Shown here: piece by piece, positions 12,635 through 62,625 of the stretch
Position numbering within the stretch: the stretch's first letter is position 1
How the letters are laid out: each line of letters opens with the position of its first letter
Assembly (NCBI GenBank): GCA_963693305.1
Contig: OY855905.1
Span: forward strand, 36,719,637 to 36,783,636
Direction of reading: 5' to 3'
DNA: 64,000 nucleotides
Origin: Meandrina meandrites
Taxonomy: Eukaryota; Cnidaria; Anthozoa; Scleractinia; Meandrinidae
Notes under the pieces: generated by a model
Told to the model about the DNA's origin: nothing
What the model saw: the letters and a program-made list of their open reading frames with translations, nothing else
Database searches by the model: none
Translations under genes and position numbers: made by a program

Positions 12635-12682
12635 CATGCGCAGAGCGCTCGCAGCCAAATTCCACCCGCGGGCTGTGATTGG
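12635..12682 (-). promoter_or_regulatory. Promoter-like patch upstream of gene B
   Basis: A locally GC-rich stretch about 260-310 nt upstream of the gene B ATG. It contains an NRF1-like half site (CATGCGCAG, 12635-12643) and a CCAAT box in sense orientation for gene B (ATTGG on the plus strand, 12678-12682). No TATA box was recognised. This supports gene B having its own promoter; motif matching by eye only. Confidence 0.4.
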
Positions 12683-15600
12683 CTGATCACGGAGACAATA
12701 TAACCTCACCAACTGACACACCAAACATGTAATTGGACACCGAATTGAAATAAAATCCAACCAATAAACACATTTAAATCGGTATATACGTCAATCACGG
12801 TGCATACTCTTGGAGATGCTCAAAATATTTTACCATTCTGGGCGTAGCGTGACTTCAGCGGAGTAAAATAAGTCGATAAGGGGCGAATTGGAAAACCTTA
12901 GGCGCATCAAACAAGGTCTTCATGGTCTGTGATTTCATCGGAATGCAACGAAGCATGTCGGAGTGAACCCGGATGGCAGTAATTGAATTTCATCCCCTTT
13001 GTTTACTTAGAATATAAAATTGTCCTGACAGTGTCTTGATAGCATTGTTGTTTGAATCTTGCCATTTACACTTGAAAAAATCGACTTCCAAGGTTTTAGA
13101 TCGAAAGCGTTTATAAGCCGATATAGAGAGCTCTCTTATTGAAGGCCCATTGACAAAGGACTTCTGTGCGAAGGGGGTAAAAGTTAGTCGGATATGATTA
13201 AAAGGCGTTGTATGTAACGAAGAGTGGGAGGGTGGAAAAGAAAACCATGAAGACAGACAGCGCGCAAATAGGGCTTCAAATGCAGACAATTACGGCAGTC
13301 CAAAGGATTTTTCCTATTATAAAATCGTTAAATTTACTGACAGGTCATTTTTCAGAATGACAGGGTCGAAGAAGATGATTCTACGGAGTGAAAATGAGAA
13401 TAGAGGCATGTGTTACAGGTTGGAACATCTGCAACTTTTTTAAATTTTAATTAGAAAACGAGACGAGATCGTGCAAGATTATTGTTTTTGTCGATTGTGC
13501 TCGAACAAAAGAAAAAAATATATCAGTAAATATATCAGTAGCTCCAATAACTTTTGCTATCAGAATCACTTTGTCATCAGGTTATACTGATATAAAGTTG
13601 GAAACAGAGACCTGATTCATACATTCATTAACAACAGGTTTTTTTGACTCAGTTTTATGCTCCTATAAAAGAGCAAAAATATAAAGTAATGTTAGAAGTC
13701 TGAGTTCGCGAATTTGTAGAATTGGGACAAAAACGTTCTATACAATTGACAAAAGTGTAGGCGTGCGACTGAAAAAAATCATTGACTTTGGTAACTGACA
13801 AATTTGTTACCAGTCAGTACCAGTAGAAGAAATGGTATAAGATAGGTACTAGACCCCAGGCAAATAAATACATTTTACAACATTGATGCCAAGACATCAT
13901 AAATCTATCTGGCGACTATGCACCCATATGGTCTTGATTTAAACTTAAATACGAGCAGCCTTTACTCAATAAGTCGCTTAGAAAACTGTCATGATTAGTT
14001 CCTTTGTGTTTGTGATGCTACTAATGTATGCTTAATTTGACGTTCGCGGTCCTCTATGTTGGCCAAGAACAACCTCACCGAGCATTTACATTTATACATA
14101 GTTGATATTCATTAATCACACAAACAAAAGAAAAGAAAGCAATGTGTTTTAGTGCAGGAGATCAATTCGACAAAAACAGAGAGGTAACCGTTATGGCAAG
14201 TGTTACCTTCATTTTGTGAGTATCAAGTCACCCAAACGAAGGGTTGGGTGATCTGACATGGATGGCTTGCTGCCCTTCCATCGAGAACGGTAACAGAACA
14301 GACAATGGCAGAACCAATGCCCCTGATTCCAAAAAACAATAGCAAGTGCTACGCACTAGAGCAACAGTAGAACTTTCATTTGCTGGTCATTTATCACTGA
14401 AGAGTATTTTGATATAACAACTTCTTGTGCGCGATTCTTCATGTTGTCATGGTAACCGTGTTTTGACTTGCCGTTTGACCCAATTTAGAATTTTTAGGTT
14501 TGTCTTGTAGTACAAGCACTAGGCTATCTACTGAAAAGAATAATGGTTTCATGATGTCTTGTAAAATAAAAAACCTAGGGGTGGGTCCATCAATCCCACC
14601 TCTAGGATGTTGGGTTTGAATGCACGTCTTGGGAGGTGGGGGGTTTATTGAATGTCACCTTTTGGTTCGACCCCTTCAATGTACGTCTACCAGAAATGTT
14701 TTTCTTTCTTGCTAAATAGGGCAAATAAGATGAGATTGCGTTTAAATAATTAAGGAAAAGAAATGAATTGTGGGCGGGGATATGACTTGATATAAACGGA
14801 GACCTCAAATAAAGCTGAGTTTGACTTGATAAGCTGACCAGGAGCCACAATGGCTCCTGCTAGACCTATGTTTATGAAACGAAAATTAAAAGCAAAGCTA
14901 GTGGATGTATCGCCTAAATATTGTGTGATCATTCATTCAAGTAGCATCGGCGGTGTGCATGCAAGACTCGGCAACAACAAAATCTGTTACAAACAAAAGC
15001 GCCTTAAATTCTTTATGTGAACAAGAGGAATCCTATCCGTTGATTACTCTTTTATTAATTTCCCCTTGCTATTTGTCGCAATTCAAAACGCTTGAAATGT
15101 TGAGACCTTTGTAGTCATAACAACTAAGAACAGTTTTCACCTGGTGTTTTGTAGACGGTAAAGGCATGTCACAGGCACTTGCATTGCGTCGTTTTTCGCA
15201 TTTGTTATGACATTATTTTCCTAAAAGCGCGGCCGGTTGCCTGTGTGTATTGTTGATGTGTAAGACATTTTACTCTGTCAGTGAGTCCCAACGGATTGAC
15301 GGAAAAACCTCCTTGACGGAAATACTGAGGTAAACTACTACGGCCTCGCACCCAACACAGGAGGAACAATGTGGTCATATAGTCATGCACGTGCGTTCAA
15401 GACATCTGGTCCTAATCTTATGGTGTCTTGCTAAGAAGCATTCCGTCGAACAGACAAGCAGAGAGAAGGGGGAGGAGGGATGCTCTCTAAACGCTTTGTT
15501 GTTGACTGATGAAACTAGTGACATATTATAACTTGTTTTTATCAGGGTTCCCACCGTATGACGTCATTTGACAACGTGCAGCTATCATAGAAAAAAAATA

Positions 15601-16672
15601 CGTTTTCAACGAGCTCCTGGGTTATAACAGACTCACTCAAGACCGCGATTTGGTGTTTGCAACAGCAAAAAAGTGTAAATAATTTTCAGTAAAGTTCTAT
15701 AAACTGCACTGTATGCACGTGCGGTAGAATAACGAGATATCCATAGCGAGGTTAATTCTCATGGTCCCAAAGACGTGCAGGACCCTAGCCTCCGGACCCC
15801 AAAATACAAGCTAAGGGACTGAAGTCTGGCAGTGGGGGAAAATGAGTTCATTGTGTAAACAGCCGTGGAACTCATAGAAAGCAAGGGAACATAAACCAAT
15901 CTCCATATGATCGTATCAGCCCGTGGAAAATGATCATGCTAAATATGTCATTAATGTAAAACACAATTTATACATTGACTTGTACATGTTGTATTTGTCC
16001 TAAAAAGAGGTTGAGAAAATAAGGCATACCAAGGCCACTTTGGAACAAGAAGCCTTCAAGTTATTGCTTTTACCGTAATAATAGTGATTGTGGAGGGCCT
16101 TGTTTACCAGCATAAATCCTTTCTAGTGCCATGATGAATCTTGACAGTTGATATAGACGTTTGGATTTAATCTTCCTAAAAATAACTTAAACAACTGCAA
16201 CGACTTTATAAAGTCACCGCAGAAAGTTATGACGATCGAACATACATAATCTAATTAATTAATATATTTTGACTAAATATTAGTTAGGATGTCCGCGTTT
16301 AAGTTTTGTCAGGGTGTGTGGGTCAAGTTATTTTCCGGATCTATGCAATTTTCTTGAAAGTCGGTCTGTTTTAGAGGAGAAAGTGGAAGTGGGTTAGACA
16401 CACACTCAATAAACCTATAAACAACATCACTAGAACAGCACTTGAATATGAAACCAACGGTAGTAAAAAACAGAACAGGAAGGGTTCCGGGAAGAGGGGT
16501 CGATCTAAGCAGTCATGGAGGAGCTGCACATTAGAAGCCGCAAAGAAGCTGTTTTGGCTGGAGGCTAAGAAAATCGCGCCAAATAGAATTCGGTGGAAAG
16601 CCACGGTGGACGCCATAAGCTCTCCTGAGGAGTGAAGACAGCGGAGTCTGTTACAAGCTTGATAGCTCATGG
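12683..16672. other. Intergenic stretch between genes B and A, nothing recognised
   Basis: No coding segment, RNA gene or well-formed repeat stood out. Short open frames (for example 12990-13289 and 16371-16670 on the minus strand) lack splice sites and domain character. Confidence 0.45.
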
Positions 16673-16890
16673 AGGCAGCGTGGCCTAGTGGTTAGGGCGC
16701 TGGACTTGTAATCCGGAGGTCCCAGGTTCAAATCCTTCTCTCTGTCACTAGACGGATTTGTGTTCGGTGGTCCCGAATCCAACTCCACGCTTTGTAAATA
16801 GCCAGCTGGTCAGCCTCATACCAGTTGGGATTTTTAACAAATTTCTGTTCTGTTTGTGATATTTGTTTGCTTATTTATAGCGTCCACTAT
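16673..16890 (+). mobile_element. tRNA-derived SINE (Thr-like head)
   Basis: Head resembles a tRNA: A box TGGCCTAGTGGTTAGGG, anticodon stem CTGGA/TCCGG with loop CTTGTAA (anticodon TGT, Thr-like), B box GGTTCAAATCC. The acceptor and T stems do not close, and an unrelated body follows (GTCCCGAATCCAACTCCACG …), so this is a SINE rather than a working tRNA gene. Confidence 0.75.
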
Positions 16891-18300
16891 AGCCACTTCC
16901 GGTGGATGCAGGCCAATGGCAGGTGATCTCCCACCCCTCTCCTTGCATTCCGATTTTTAAGGTCTCTCCAGCTATACGGGTACACATTTATACTCCTGGG
17001 TGGAAAAAAACTTGTCCCTGTGAGATCAAATTAGTGTCTCACCCAAGGACAAAACACGAGTATACTGGCGAAGCTCGATAATCATATCTCTCAAAAAAGG
17101 GATCTCTCTTACTAGGTATTATATTAGGCTTTTGCGCTGTTAGGAAACAAAAGAAACGAACTAGACACTTTCTTAGTTATTTTTTATATAAATATAAAAG
17201 TGTGTCTGTCTGTGGCGCATGTCTCTATGGCGCAATCCAAGATGTAGGACGTCGTCACACCCAAACGTTTTCGCTGGCTAGACTAAATCCAACTTTTGAC
17301 GGAAAAGGTTTTGAATGCATTTAGTCTAAATTGCAATAAATACCGCCCTCAGCTTTCACCCGTTTAACCTATGACGTCACTAGCCAACTTACCTGCGATT
17401 ATGTATCCCAGGAGTCACTGAGTGTAGCTATCCAGGTAAAACTTCTTTACCGACGGCGCATTTGAAAAAAATGTACCTTTTAACATATTTCAAGTTCAAA
17501 ATCCTTCCCAATCTGCTCCAATCTTAACCATCGTACACGGCATTTTTTAAACTTGATCTAGACAATTCCGGATATTTCGGATGAAATGTATAAGTGGAAG
17601 GGTATTTTCTTTTACCAAACCGGAAAATGTCAAGAATGAACGGTTCTCAGCGAAAGGTGGACGTTTCACATTTACTCAAAATTCCGGAAATTTCGGCCGT
17701 ATAAGGAGCAAAGATCGTCTGACTACAAAATTCCCGACATGTTGGAATGGTCTAAAAATCGAAGAAGTACTCTTTTTTAAAAAAATTTCCCATGCGCTTT
17801 ATTCTTTTGTCGAACTTTTGTTGTTTCCTCTCACGCGATTGCTGGCCTGGCTACGTAGTTCTTTAGTCCCAGGCTCTCCGAATAAATTTGGCAGGCGCCC
17901 AGTGCGGTAAATGCGTCACGCGAAATCTCCAATAGAATTTCCGCGCGAAGATTTTGGCGGTTATAACTGCCAAACTATGGACCAACCAGTTTTCCTACTT
18001 AAATGGTAAACAACACCAAACTTACCATCTAAGATAACCCACTGCAAAATAACCATTCGATTTCGTTCCATCATTTCTACCGGCCAGTTCCACGTATGTA
18101 TCTTGGTTCTTGGTTATCAAATCCTCATTGGAATTTCGATTCTATTCCGGATTTTAGCGTGCCTTCTGCGCAAGTGAAGGGTGGAGCAACCGGTTTGTTA
18201 TATTGCTCACAAATCGCTACAGTATTTGAAATGAAGTGAGTGTTCCACGAGACAGAGCAGTGAGGGAGAAGAAGAAGCCGAAACAATTTGAGATCAGCGA
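16891..18300. other. Intergenic sequence with diverged repeat fragments
   Basis: Contains a minus-strand-like SINE 3' fragment (about 16960-17060, TACACATTTATACTCCTGGG…). A 109-residue open frame at 17581-17910 was not recognised and has no splice or start support. Confidence 0.4.
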
Positions 18301-18577
18301 TACGGGAGGTGGCTAAACGAAATTAAAATACTGATTCTGTTGTTGATTAAACTTGTTATCGAATAAAACTAATTAGTTTTCGGAGAGTGAAGGTCGCCAC
18401 TGGAGATCAATAATTCTGACCTTTATGGAAAAAGATTTTCTTTCTTCCCGAGTATTGCTTCTCCTACTTTTCCGATTAAAGAAAAATGTGTTTGCTGCAT
18501 ATTAAAAATCCAAGTGCGTTTTTGCAGTTTTATCCTTGGGTTATTTAAATAAACAATAGCCTCGATTTGGCGCGAAG

Positions 18578-18706
18578 ATATGCACGGATATTTGTCCGCG
18601 GACATTATCTGTTCCGAGAAGCGAACAGTTTTCCGAGAGGGAAGCTCGAGGAAAACTGTCAGCTTCGAGGAACAGATAATGTCCAAGGACAAATATCTGT
18701 GCATAT
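18578..18706. repeat. Foldback element
   Basis: Inverted arms ATATGCACGGATATTTGTCC + GACATTATCTGTTCC (18578-18615) and reverse complement (18669-18706), with a secondary GAAGC/GCTTC stem inside. Near-perfect pairing suggests a young copy. Confidence 0.8.
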
Positions 18707-18940
18707 TTTTGAAGCCAAATGGATGCTATTGTGTTTATTATCCTTCAAATATTTTTTTACAAGGTCGCATTTTGGGAGACCTTTCTCAAAGTTTTTAAAC
18801 GCCAAATAAATTCTGTAAGCGCTCAAAATATTATTAGTCTGTTCAAAGTGTTTAGTTTTATTCATTTTAATAATTTGCTCGGGATAAAAACTAAACGCGC
18901 GAACGTAAATCGCAAAGTTCTAAAACTGGGTGATATCACT

Positions 18941-18966
18941 TGGGGAATATCATCTGATATTCCCCA
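18941..18966. repeat. Perfect short palindrome
   Basis: TGGGGAATATCA-TC-TGATATTCCCCA, 12-bp perfect arms with a 2-bp loop, followed by ATCACGTGACGTG. Probably the tip of a degraded foldback element. Confidence 0.6.
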
Positions 18967-19149
18967 GTTTTGGCTGCATCACGTGACGTGTTTAGACCAA
19001 TCGCGCGCGCGAAAAATATTTGATGGATTATAATGCTGAATATGAACAGGCTTTGCAACCCTTTGATCGGTTATATTATTCATAGTAAATTAAATCTGTA
19101 TTTGGGCCAGTGGTTGCGCCAAAGATAGTTATCCCGTAGGATAAAGTGA

Positions 19150-19400
19150 CTATAGGAGTATTCCTACCTTCCCTGGATTGGATGCTAGCTGGTATATCAC
19201 ACTTTACCTTTACCTTCTCCGGAAACATTTAGTTAGGTTTCCCTTACAGTACACCGGTACCCATTCTTAGTCCAAGATAGAAAGAGGCCTTTCGAGAATG
19301 AAGTGTCTTGACATAGTTTCGACGAACGCTAGAATCTGGTCCGTTCGATACAGGTTCTAACGTGCTAACTTTTAGGCCAGTGTGCAAATCACACTAGATG
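19150..19400 (-). mobile_element. tRNA-derived SINE fragment
   Basis: Reverse-strand copy of the family also seen at 22905-23050, 40440-40715 and 58055-58205: GGATTGGATGCTAGCTGG, GTACCCATTC and AGAGGCC blocks in the same order. Confidence 0.55.
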
Positions 19401-20089
19401 TATGTGGCAGTGTTGTGTGGAACTGAGTACTTGAGATATAAATTTGGACAGTTCTGGACAAGTCAGTGTCCTTTGTGCTGTGTTCTTGGGCAACCTAGTG
19501 TTCTTCTTGTGCTATTACAGAGACTCTGTTCACAAATCTTGTTCTTTGAGACAAGTGTAAATCCTCTGTAAATGTAATTTATGCATACGCAATGGTGTTC
19601 TTAACTAGACTTCTTGCACGAAACCTTTGCGTCTTGTACGGTGCTAAGGTTTTATAGAGTTTTGTTTCTAGGTATTGTCTATTAGAATACCTATCCCGTT
19701 TGATAAAGTAAAAGCGCTAGCGCTCTTTGCTTCAGTCTGTAGTCACCACGACGGATTTAGCAGTGTAAACAAAGAACATGAATGACAGAGAGCGAATGAA
19801 CGAACGCTCGTATGTCATAGACTGCGTGTGCGAATTAAAGGACCATTATGTCATTTTAATTCAATGTTTTAATTCCATTTTGATTCCTCGGATGTGATAG
19901 ACTGCGTATGCGCATAAATTGCGCAGTTAAGCTAATTTGAAGTTAAGTGAATCAAAGAACCATTATGTAATTTTAATTCCTTTAGCCCCATTGATCTTTG
20001 GACAACTCATGGGGAATACGGCGAGGTATCATTGTTTTACTTTCTCTTATCAAATCATTGCACGCAATCGTGCGCAAACGCGTAGTTTA

Positions 20090-20430
20090 ACCAGTCAGTG
20101 TGTCTAAACGCAATAGTAAATCAATGTGAACAAATGCGCCAGTCAACTAATCGGTGTGCGCAAACGCGCCAGTCAACTAATCAGTGCGCGCAAACGCGTA
20201 GTTTAATCAGTCAGCATGTGGAAATGCGCTCGTAAGTCAATCAGTTAGTATTCGCAAACGCACAGTTCAAACAATGAACGCGCGAAAACGTGCTAGTAAA
20301 TCAATCTGTGTGCACAAATGTGCCAGTTAACCAACTAGTGTGCGCAAACACGCAGTTTAACCAATCAGCAGTGTTCGCAAACGCTCCAGTAAATGTGCGC
20401 AACACACCAGCCACCCAATCAGTGTTATTG
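20090..20430. repeat. Diverged CG-rich tandem repeat
   Basis: Irregular copies of a unit like CAGTGTGCGCAAACGCGCCA followed by GTCAACTAAT. Related to the more regular minisatellite starting near 20966. Confidence 0.65.
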
Positions 20431-20784
20431 CACAACTAAGGTAAAGCGCGCTCTCTGATTGGTTAATTTAGCGCCTACTATTTGCCCATGGGTGGACGCT
20501 GACGAATACTTTCAACGTCAGCGCGCGCAGATGTGATGTGACATGGCTCAAGCGATCAACGCAGAAAAAAAGAAAGTGCACTTACCACACAAGTTTTTTT
20601 CTACTTTTCTACAATAATAAGTGAATTTGAATAGCTACATATCAAGAATACTGAAAGATTGGTAGCTGTACGCCACGTCTGATACCTTTTCAAAAGTATG
20701 ATTTCCTCTTAGGTGTGAGTACTGTACGCGTTACTTCAAAATTCAGAGAGTAGCCTTAGCAACCTGAGGCTGTGCTATAAAACA

Positions 20785-20968
20785 AATTGGTAAACGCCAC
20801 AGCGTACACTATTGAGTTATGGATGCACGCGGGACGTTTGCTAAGCACTCATGAAGCTAGAGTCGCTGTCGTCTATCGCCTCGAGTGACTCTAGCTTCTT
20901 TTGTGCATAGCAAACGTCCCGCGTGCATCCATAACTTAATATAGTGTACGCTGTTTTGTTTACCAATT
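20785..20968. repeat. Foldback element between the two repeat arrays
   Basis: Inverted arms of about 60 bp: AATTGGTAAAC … ACAGCGTACACTAT … GTTATGGATGCACGCGGGAC and the reverse complement ending GTTTACCAATT. The loop holds another CTAGAGTC/GACTCTAG pair. Confidence 0.8.
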
Positions 20969-21540
20969 GCTAATGCGCAGCGCGCCAGTCTCAGTATACA
21001 CATGCTTCAGTCAACCAATCAGTGTGCGCAACGCGCCAGTTACCCAATCAGTGTGCGCAACGCGCCAGTTACCCAATCAGTGTGCGCAACGTGCCAGTTA
21101 CCCAATCAGTGTGCGCAACGCGCCAGTTACCCAATCAGTGTGCGCAACGCGCCAGTCTCAGTATACACAACGCGCCAGTTACCCAATCAATGTGCGGTCT
21201 CAGTATACACACGCTTCAGTCACCCAATCAATGTGCGGAACGCGCCAGTCTCAGAATGCACAATGCGCCAGTCTCCCAATCAATGTGCGCAACGCACTAG
21301 TCTCAGTATGCACAACGCGCCAGTCTCAAAATGCACAATGCGCCAGTCTCCCAAACAATGAGCACAACGCCCCAGTCTCAGTTTTCACACGGCTCCAGTC
21401 ACCCAATCAGTGTGCGCAACGCGCCAGTGGCTCAGTATGCACAACGCGCTAGTCACCCAATCAGTATGCACAACGCGCCAGTCTCAGAATGCACAGCGCG
21501 TCAGTTACCCAATCAGTGTGCGTAACGCGCCAGTCTTGGT
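20966..21540. repeat. 29-bp CG-rich minisatellite
   Basis: Regular unit AGTGTGCGCAACGCGCCAGT + TACCCAATC, period 29 (for example copies starting at 21021 and 21050), degrading toward the 3' end into TCTCAGTATGCACAACGCGCC variants. It yields long open frames in several frames, which I treat as repeat artefacts. Confidence 0.9.
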
Positions 21541-22904
21541 ATGCAAAACACGGTGCTCGGCAAAAAATAAGTAAAATAAATCATACGGTATATACACTGG
21601 CTGCTGCATCTGTGCATGTCATAAGTCGCCCTACCAGTCAGTGCCAGCCGATAAATTCCTAATAGTAAATCTGCGGGAATGCACCAGTATGTCAATCAGT
21701 CTGCGCAAAACGCTCAACTAAATTAATAAGTGTACATGTGCGCAAACACGAGTGGCGTCAGTCAAAACAAGTAAGCTAAATTGATATTCACAACACGTTT
21801 ATCTGTTATTTTCGTCAAATTTTGTTATAGTCATGATTAATTGGTAGTAGGACTTGTTGTTGTTTAATTTGGTCTAAGTTAGCTGATCTTTGTCAGGTAG
21901 CGATGTGAATACTGTATTTCAAGGAAAATCCTCTCTCTTATATTTCTAAAACATTCCAGCCAAGTTTTATTGGACTTCTTCGGGCATCTCTCTGTGAAAT
22001 TTTAAATCGACTGCAGCAACAATCATGACAAAGGCTTAGCAAATGCCTTGCATTTCTTGCTCATAGTAGTTTGAAGGCTGTCCAGTTTTCAGTTATTTTC
22101 CTAAACATAAAAGGATTTAGCTTACTTCGTAGCAGGGAATATGGTTATATGCAGGAGTGCTCGGTACAGTTCGGGTGATTTCCAATTTTAGAAAACACGA
22201 ATTTCCCTACAGCTAACTCAATTGTTGCTTGAATTACAAGGCAGAGAAGAAGTAAAGACAATTTATTCGGTGCGAGTTGAACTCGGACTACAAAGCTAAT
22301 GGTCCAGCTTCGCTCATGGCCCTTTCGTTTATTCAAAAGCTTTTTAACTGTACTGCTTCAACTTGCAATCATGCATTTGCATTCCTGCTTCTTCACCTGC
22401 AGCGCTCTCGGTTCGGCTAAGTTGGATTGAGAGTTAATGTCAAAAACGATTTTGATTACCTCAACTTGCAAGTTAAAATTAGAATTTAAAACATCCTTAG
22501 CAAGAGCAACTAAACTTTTAAATACGAATAAGCGCGAATCGTCTGACACACTAAGAAATTATTCATCTGAATAAGCGCAAATCGGCCGACACAGTATGCA
22601 AGGGCACAGGCTCCTATCCTTGTCAAGCGAGCCAGAGCAATCGCAAAATATGCGCCATCACCTTGCATGCACAGCTGATATTTGACGTCCCTTCCAAAGT
22701 TTTCATAGCATTCATGTAGCGCGCGTGTAGCATGCAGCACTGTCAGGAGACCAAGTGCCTTTAGATTGTCGTTGTCCAATTTCCTCGATCTTTTTTTTTT
22801 CATTCTCCAACCAAAGATTAGCTCAAGCAATAGCGAGTTCTTCGAAAGTTTTCACCCTATCAGGACGCCATCAGTCGCTCAGCAACTAGAAGCATTTTTC
22901 GAAT

Positions 22905-23050
22905 TCCCTCCCGGGTACCCATTTATACTCCAATTTGGAGAGGCACTACAGCTGTACGAGAGTGGTATCTTGTCCAGGAACACAACACAGTGACCTCGAG
23001 TCCGATGTCATAACCATTAGGCCTCTGCACCTCCCTCCCAAGCATAAATG
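22905..23050 (-). mobile_element. tRNA-derived SINE fragment
   Basis: Reverse-strand copy with GGGTACCCATTTATACTCC, GGAGAGGCACTACAG, a TCCAGGAACACAACAC block and a degraded tRNA-like head (B-box-like CTCGAGTCCGATGTC). Confidence 0.6.
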
Positions 23051-24203
23051 CTTTTATACCATCGAAGTTGATGGAAGTGTTGGGTTCACTCGTAGGCACT
23101 CAAGTACCACGATAAGTTGAGCAAAGATGATAACTTAGGAGAATAAACCACACCAAACCACATTTATAGGAGACTTGTATATTTATAGCAGTTAGGGTTC
23201 GTATTCAACACAGAACCAATAAAGACGGGACAACTAATCAATACAAGACTTAGTTTTGTCCGTAATTATGTAAAATACAAAGATAGAGAACTACTTGTAA
23301 AGCAATGTTATATTAAACTTGCACAGTGCTAAAATACACAGTAGACAAGCCGGCCTGAAGTGATCAACAGGCCCAGGCAGGTAGAGCCACTCTGACCCGT
23401 TCATGAAAGTGGATTCCACTCAATTAGCAAAAGGGCCATTGTTACAAAGTCAACGACCAAGTGGGCAACTTCCAATGCAATTTCATTTGACAATGTGTTG
23501 ATGAAAAACTTGATTCCATCAACGATGGCAAGAGAATATCCGATGTTTTTTAACTAAACTTTTTTTTTAGGAAATACATTGACTTCGGGTCTAACAGAAA
23601 TGGTACTTCCGCATGCGATTCGAGAACACTTCGATAACAAACCAAACAAGTAACAAATGTCGTTTTCGATGTGTAAATATGTCATCACGGTTAAAACAGA
23701 GAAAATTATACCCGTGAAGGAGGTTTGGATACCCGGTCTTAATTTGCATAGATTTTTCACGATTTTATTTCTCCGTTTACCCCTTAGTCTTTGTTTCGAT
23801 TGAGAAGATATATCAAACACTCGAGACAGTGTTTCATCGGTTACCCAAACACCTCGAATTTCGTCAAAAAAAAACTCTCAACTCTCTTCTCGGTGTTTGG
23901 ATATCCCAATGAAACACTCTCTCGTGTTTGATATATTACATCTAAATTTCATATATTCTGGTATCAGTGTCCAGTTTTAGATACGCAATACGAAGTTGCC
24001 TTTGAACTTGGTACGTTTTCCTATTTGTAATGTATAGTGACACTACCGTTTCTTCCAGCAAACGTATTAAGTTAGGTTTCATACTTTCAGTCGGAGAAAT
24101 AACATTCCGAGAAGTAACCGAACGCCTTCCGGAACATACTGCCCATAAGCAGAAAACGGCGGGTGTAGTCATAGAGTGATTCCAAACGAACAAGCTAATT
24201 ACT

Positions 24204-24224
24204 CCCCCCCCCCCCCCCCCCCCC
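24204..24224. repeat. Poly-C tract (21 C)
   Basis: Uninterrupted C homopolymer, one of seven G/C homopolymers of 14 or more bases in the window. Confidence 0.95.
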
Positions 24225-24625
24225 GACTGCTTTGGAAGGGACCAATCACAGGCTACGTTAGCTTCCTGCGCAGGCGCTCTTTTGCCCCGTCACGCAATCT
24301 CACCTGTTCAAAAGAAAGATTGCTGCACGACCAGTCAAAATACCAACACGATTGCGCAAGCAGCTACGACTATGCCAAACCCTAACTAATTTATATCATC
24401 AGAATTTATAAGCACAATAACAAGGATACAATATAATAAATGTTAATTTCAATACAATTATATTTGCGACAGCGCGGAACATTTTTTGAGATAACAAGGT
24501 TGCTTTTGACTGCTACTAAATTCCTCTTTTTCTTCTTCTTCTTCTTGTCATTTGGCTAATTTGAATTTTCAATCAATCAAAAACTGAATCGCGACATAGT
24601 CCAAAAGGCTTATTTGTATTCATTC

Positions 24626-24631
24626 TTTATT
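24626..24631 (-). terminator. Candidate polyadenylation signal of gene A
   Basis: AATAAA on the minus strand, about 670 nt after the gene A stop codon; the first canonical hexamer seen in that direction. Not tested by any transcript evidence. Confidence 0.35.
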
Positions 24632-25296
24632 TCTTTCTACAAGAAGCAACTGCTGCTTGGTTCTACTGAATCGTCTATGGAAAAAAGTCGTACAAAACTA
24701 AATTTTACTACAGTAGTTAAATCTCTGCCATTCGTTTTGATCATTATTAATTCACTAAACCCTTAAACAGTGTGACAAAATAGAAAAACTCCTAGCAGAC
24801 AAAAAAAAAGGTCTGCGGCACTAATGAAAAGCACTTTGGCCGTTAAACTAGAATATACACTTATAGAAAACTGCATTAGAAATATGCAGAGCAAGGGCTT
24901 TTCAAGGAACATTCACAAATTATTCAATTGTAAAATCGTATTTTATCTTTCTTGGTCCACCTTTGTCTTGACACCGTTATAACCGATCTTCCTTTCTCTT
25001 TTTTGACTATTCGGCTGACGTCCAATTACAAAACATACACATATCTACACAACAGTAAGAAAAAAATAAACGAACCCAACCAAGACCTAACCATTGTACT
25101 CGAGGCTGGCGAGGAAGACAACAAAGCCCGACTTCCCCTATCACCCCTCCCTCCTAGCATAATTAAAGAATCTCTAAGCTATGGTCTCGTACTGAATAAA
25201 TAGCTACAGTTTAAGACCAGGAAAGAGGGGTTATCAGTTTATCGATATTGTTCCAAAGGTCTCTGTGTTCCTGTAATTTTACACCAGAGTTGTTGG

Positions 25297-62489
<37,193 letters not shown>

Positions 62490-62538
62490 CTTCCCATGAC
62501 GTTACAGAGCGACCAGCCCGATCGAGGACCGAGCATGA

Positions 62539-62625
62539 GGTCACGTGACCAGATCGTAGGCGAGACGTGAACCAATGACGACCCTTTGGAATTGTCAATA
62601 GCGTTACCTAGCAACCGTGACGTCA
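62539..62625 (-). promoter_or_regulatory. Gene A promoter: E-box palindrome, CCAAT, RFX X-box and CRE
   Basis: Within 140 nt upstream of the gene A ATG: a perfect 12-bp palindrome GGTCACGTGACC (62539-62550, E-box), CCAAT (62572-62576), GTTACCTAGCAAC (62603-62615), which fits the RFX X-box consensus, and a full CRE TGACGTCA (62618-62625) three bases beyond it. An X-box beside a CRE is the X1-X2 arrangement known from RFX/CREB-bound promoters. Function is inferred. Confidence 0.55.

Larger units (their letters stand above)
23100..25296. other. Intergenic/3' flank of gene A
   Basis: Presumed 3' UTR of gene A below 25297, a C21 tract (24204-24224), a (CTT)n run near 24528-24546 and otherwise AT-rich sequence. 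No gene recognised. Confidence 0.45.

Noticed and set aside
17581..17910. 109-codon plus-strand frame starting MKCISGRVF
   Set aside because: No family recognised, no splice or promoter support, and it sits among diverged repeats.
20967..21525. Long overlapping plus-strand open frames of 64-161 codons
   Set aside because: They arise from the 29-bp minisatellite, which is open in all three frames and lacks splice sites or start context.
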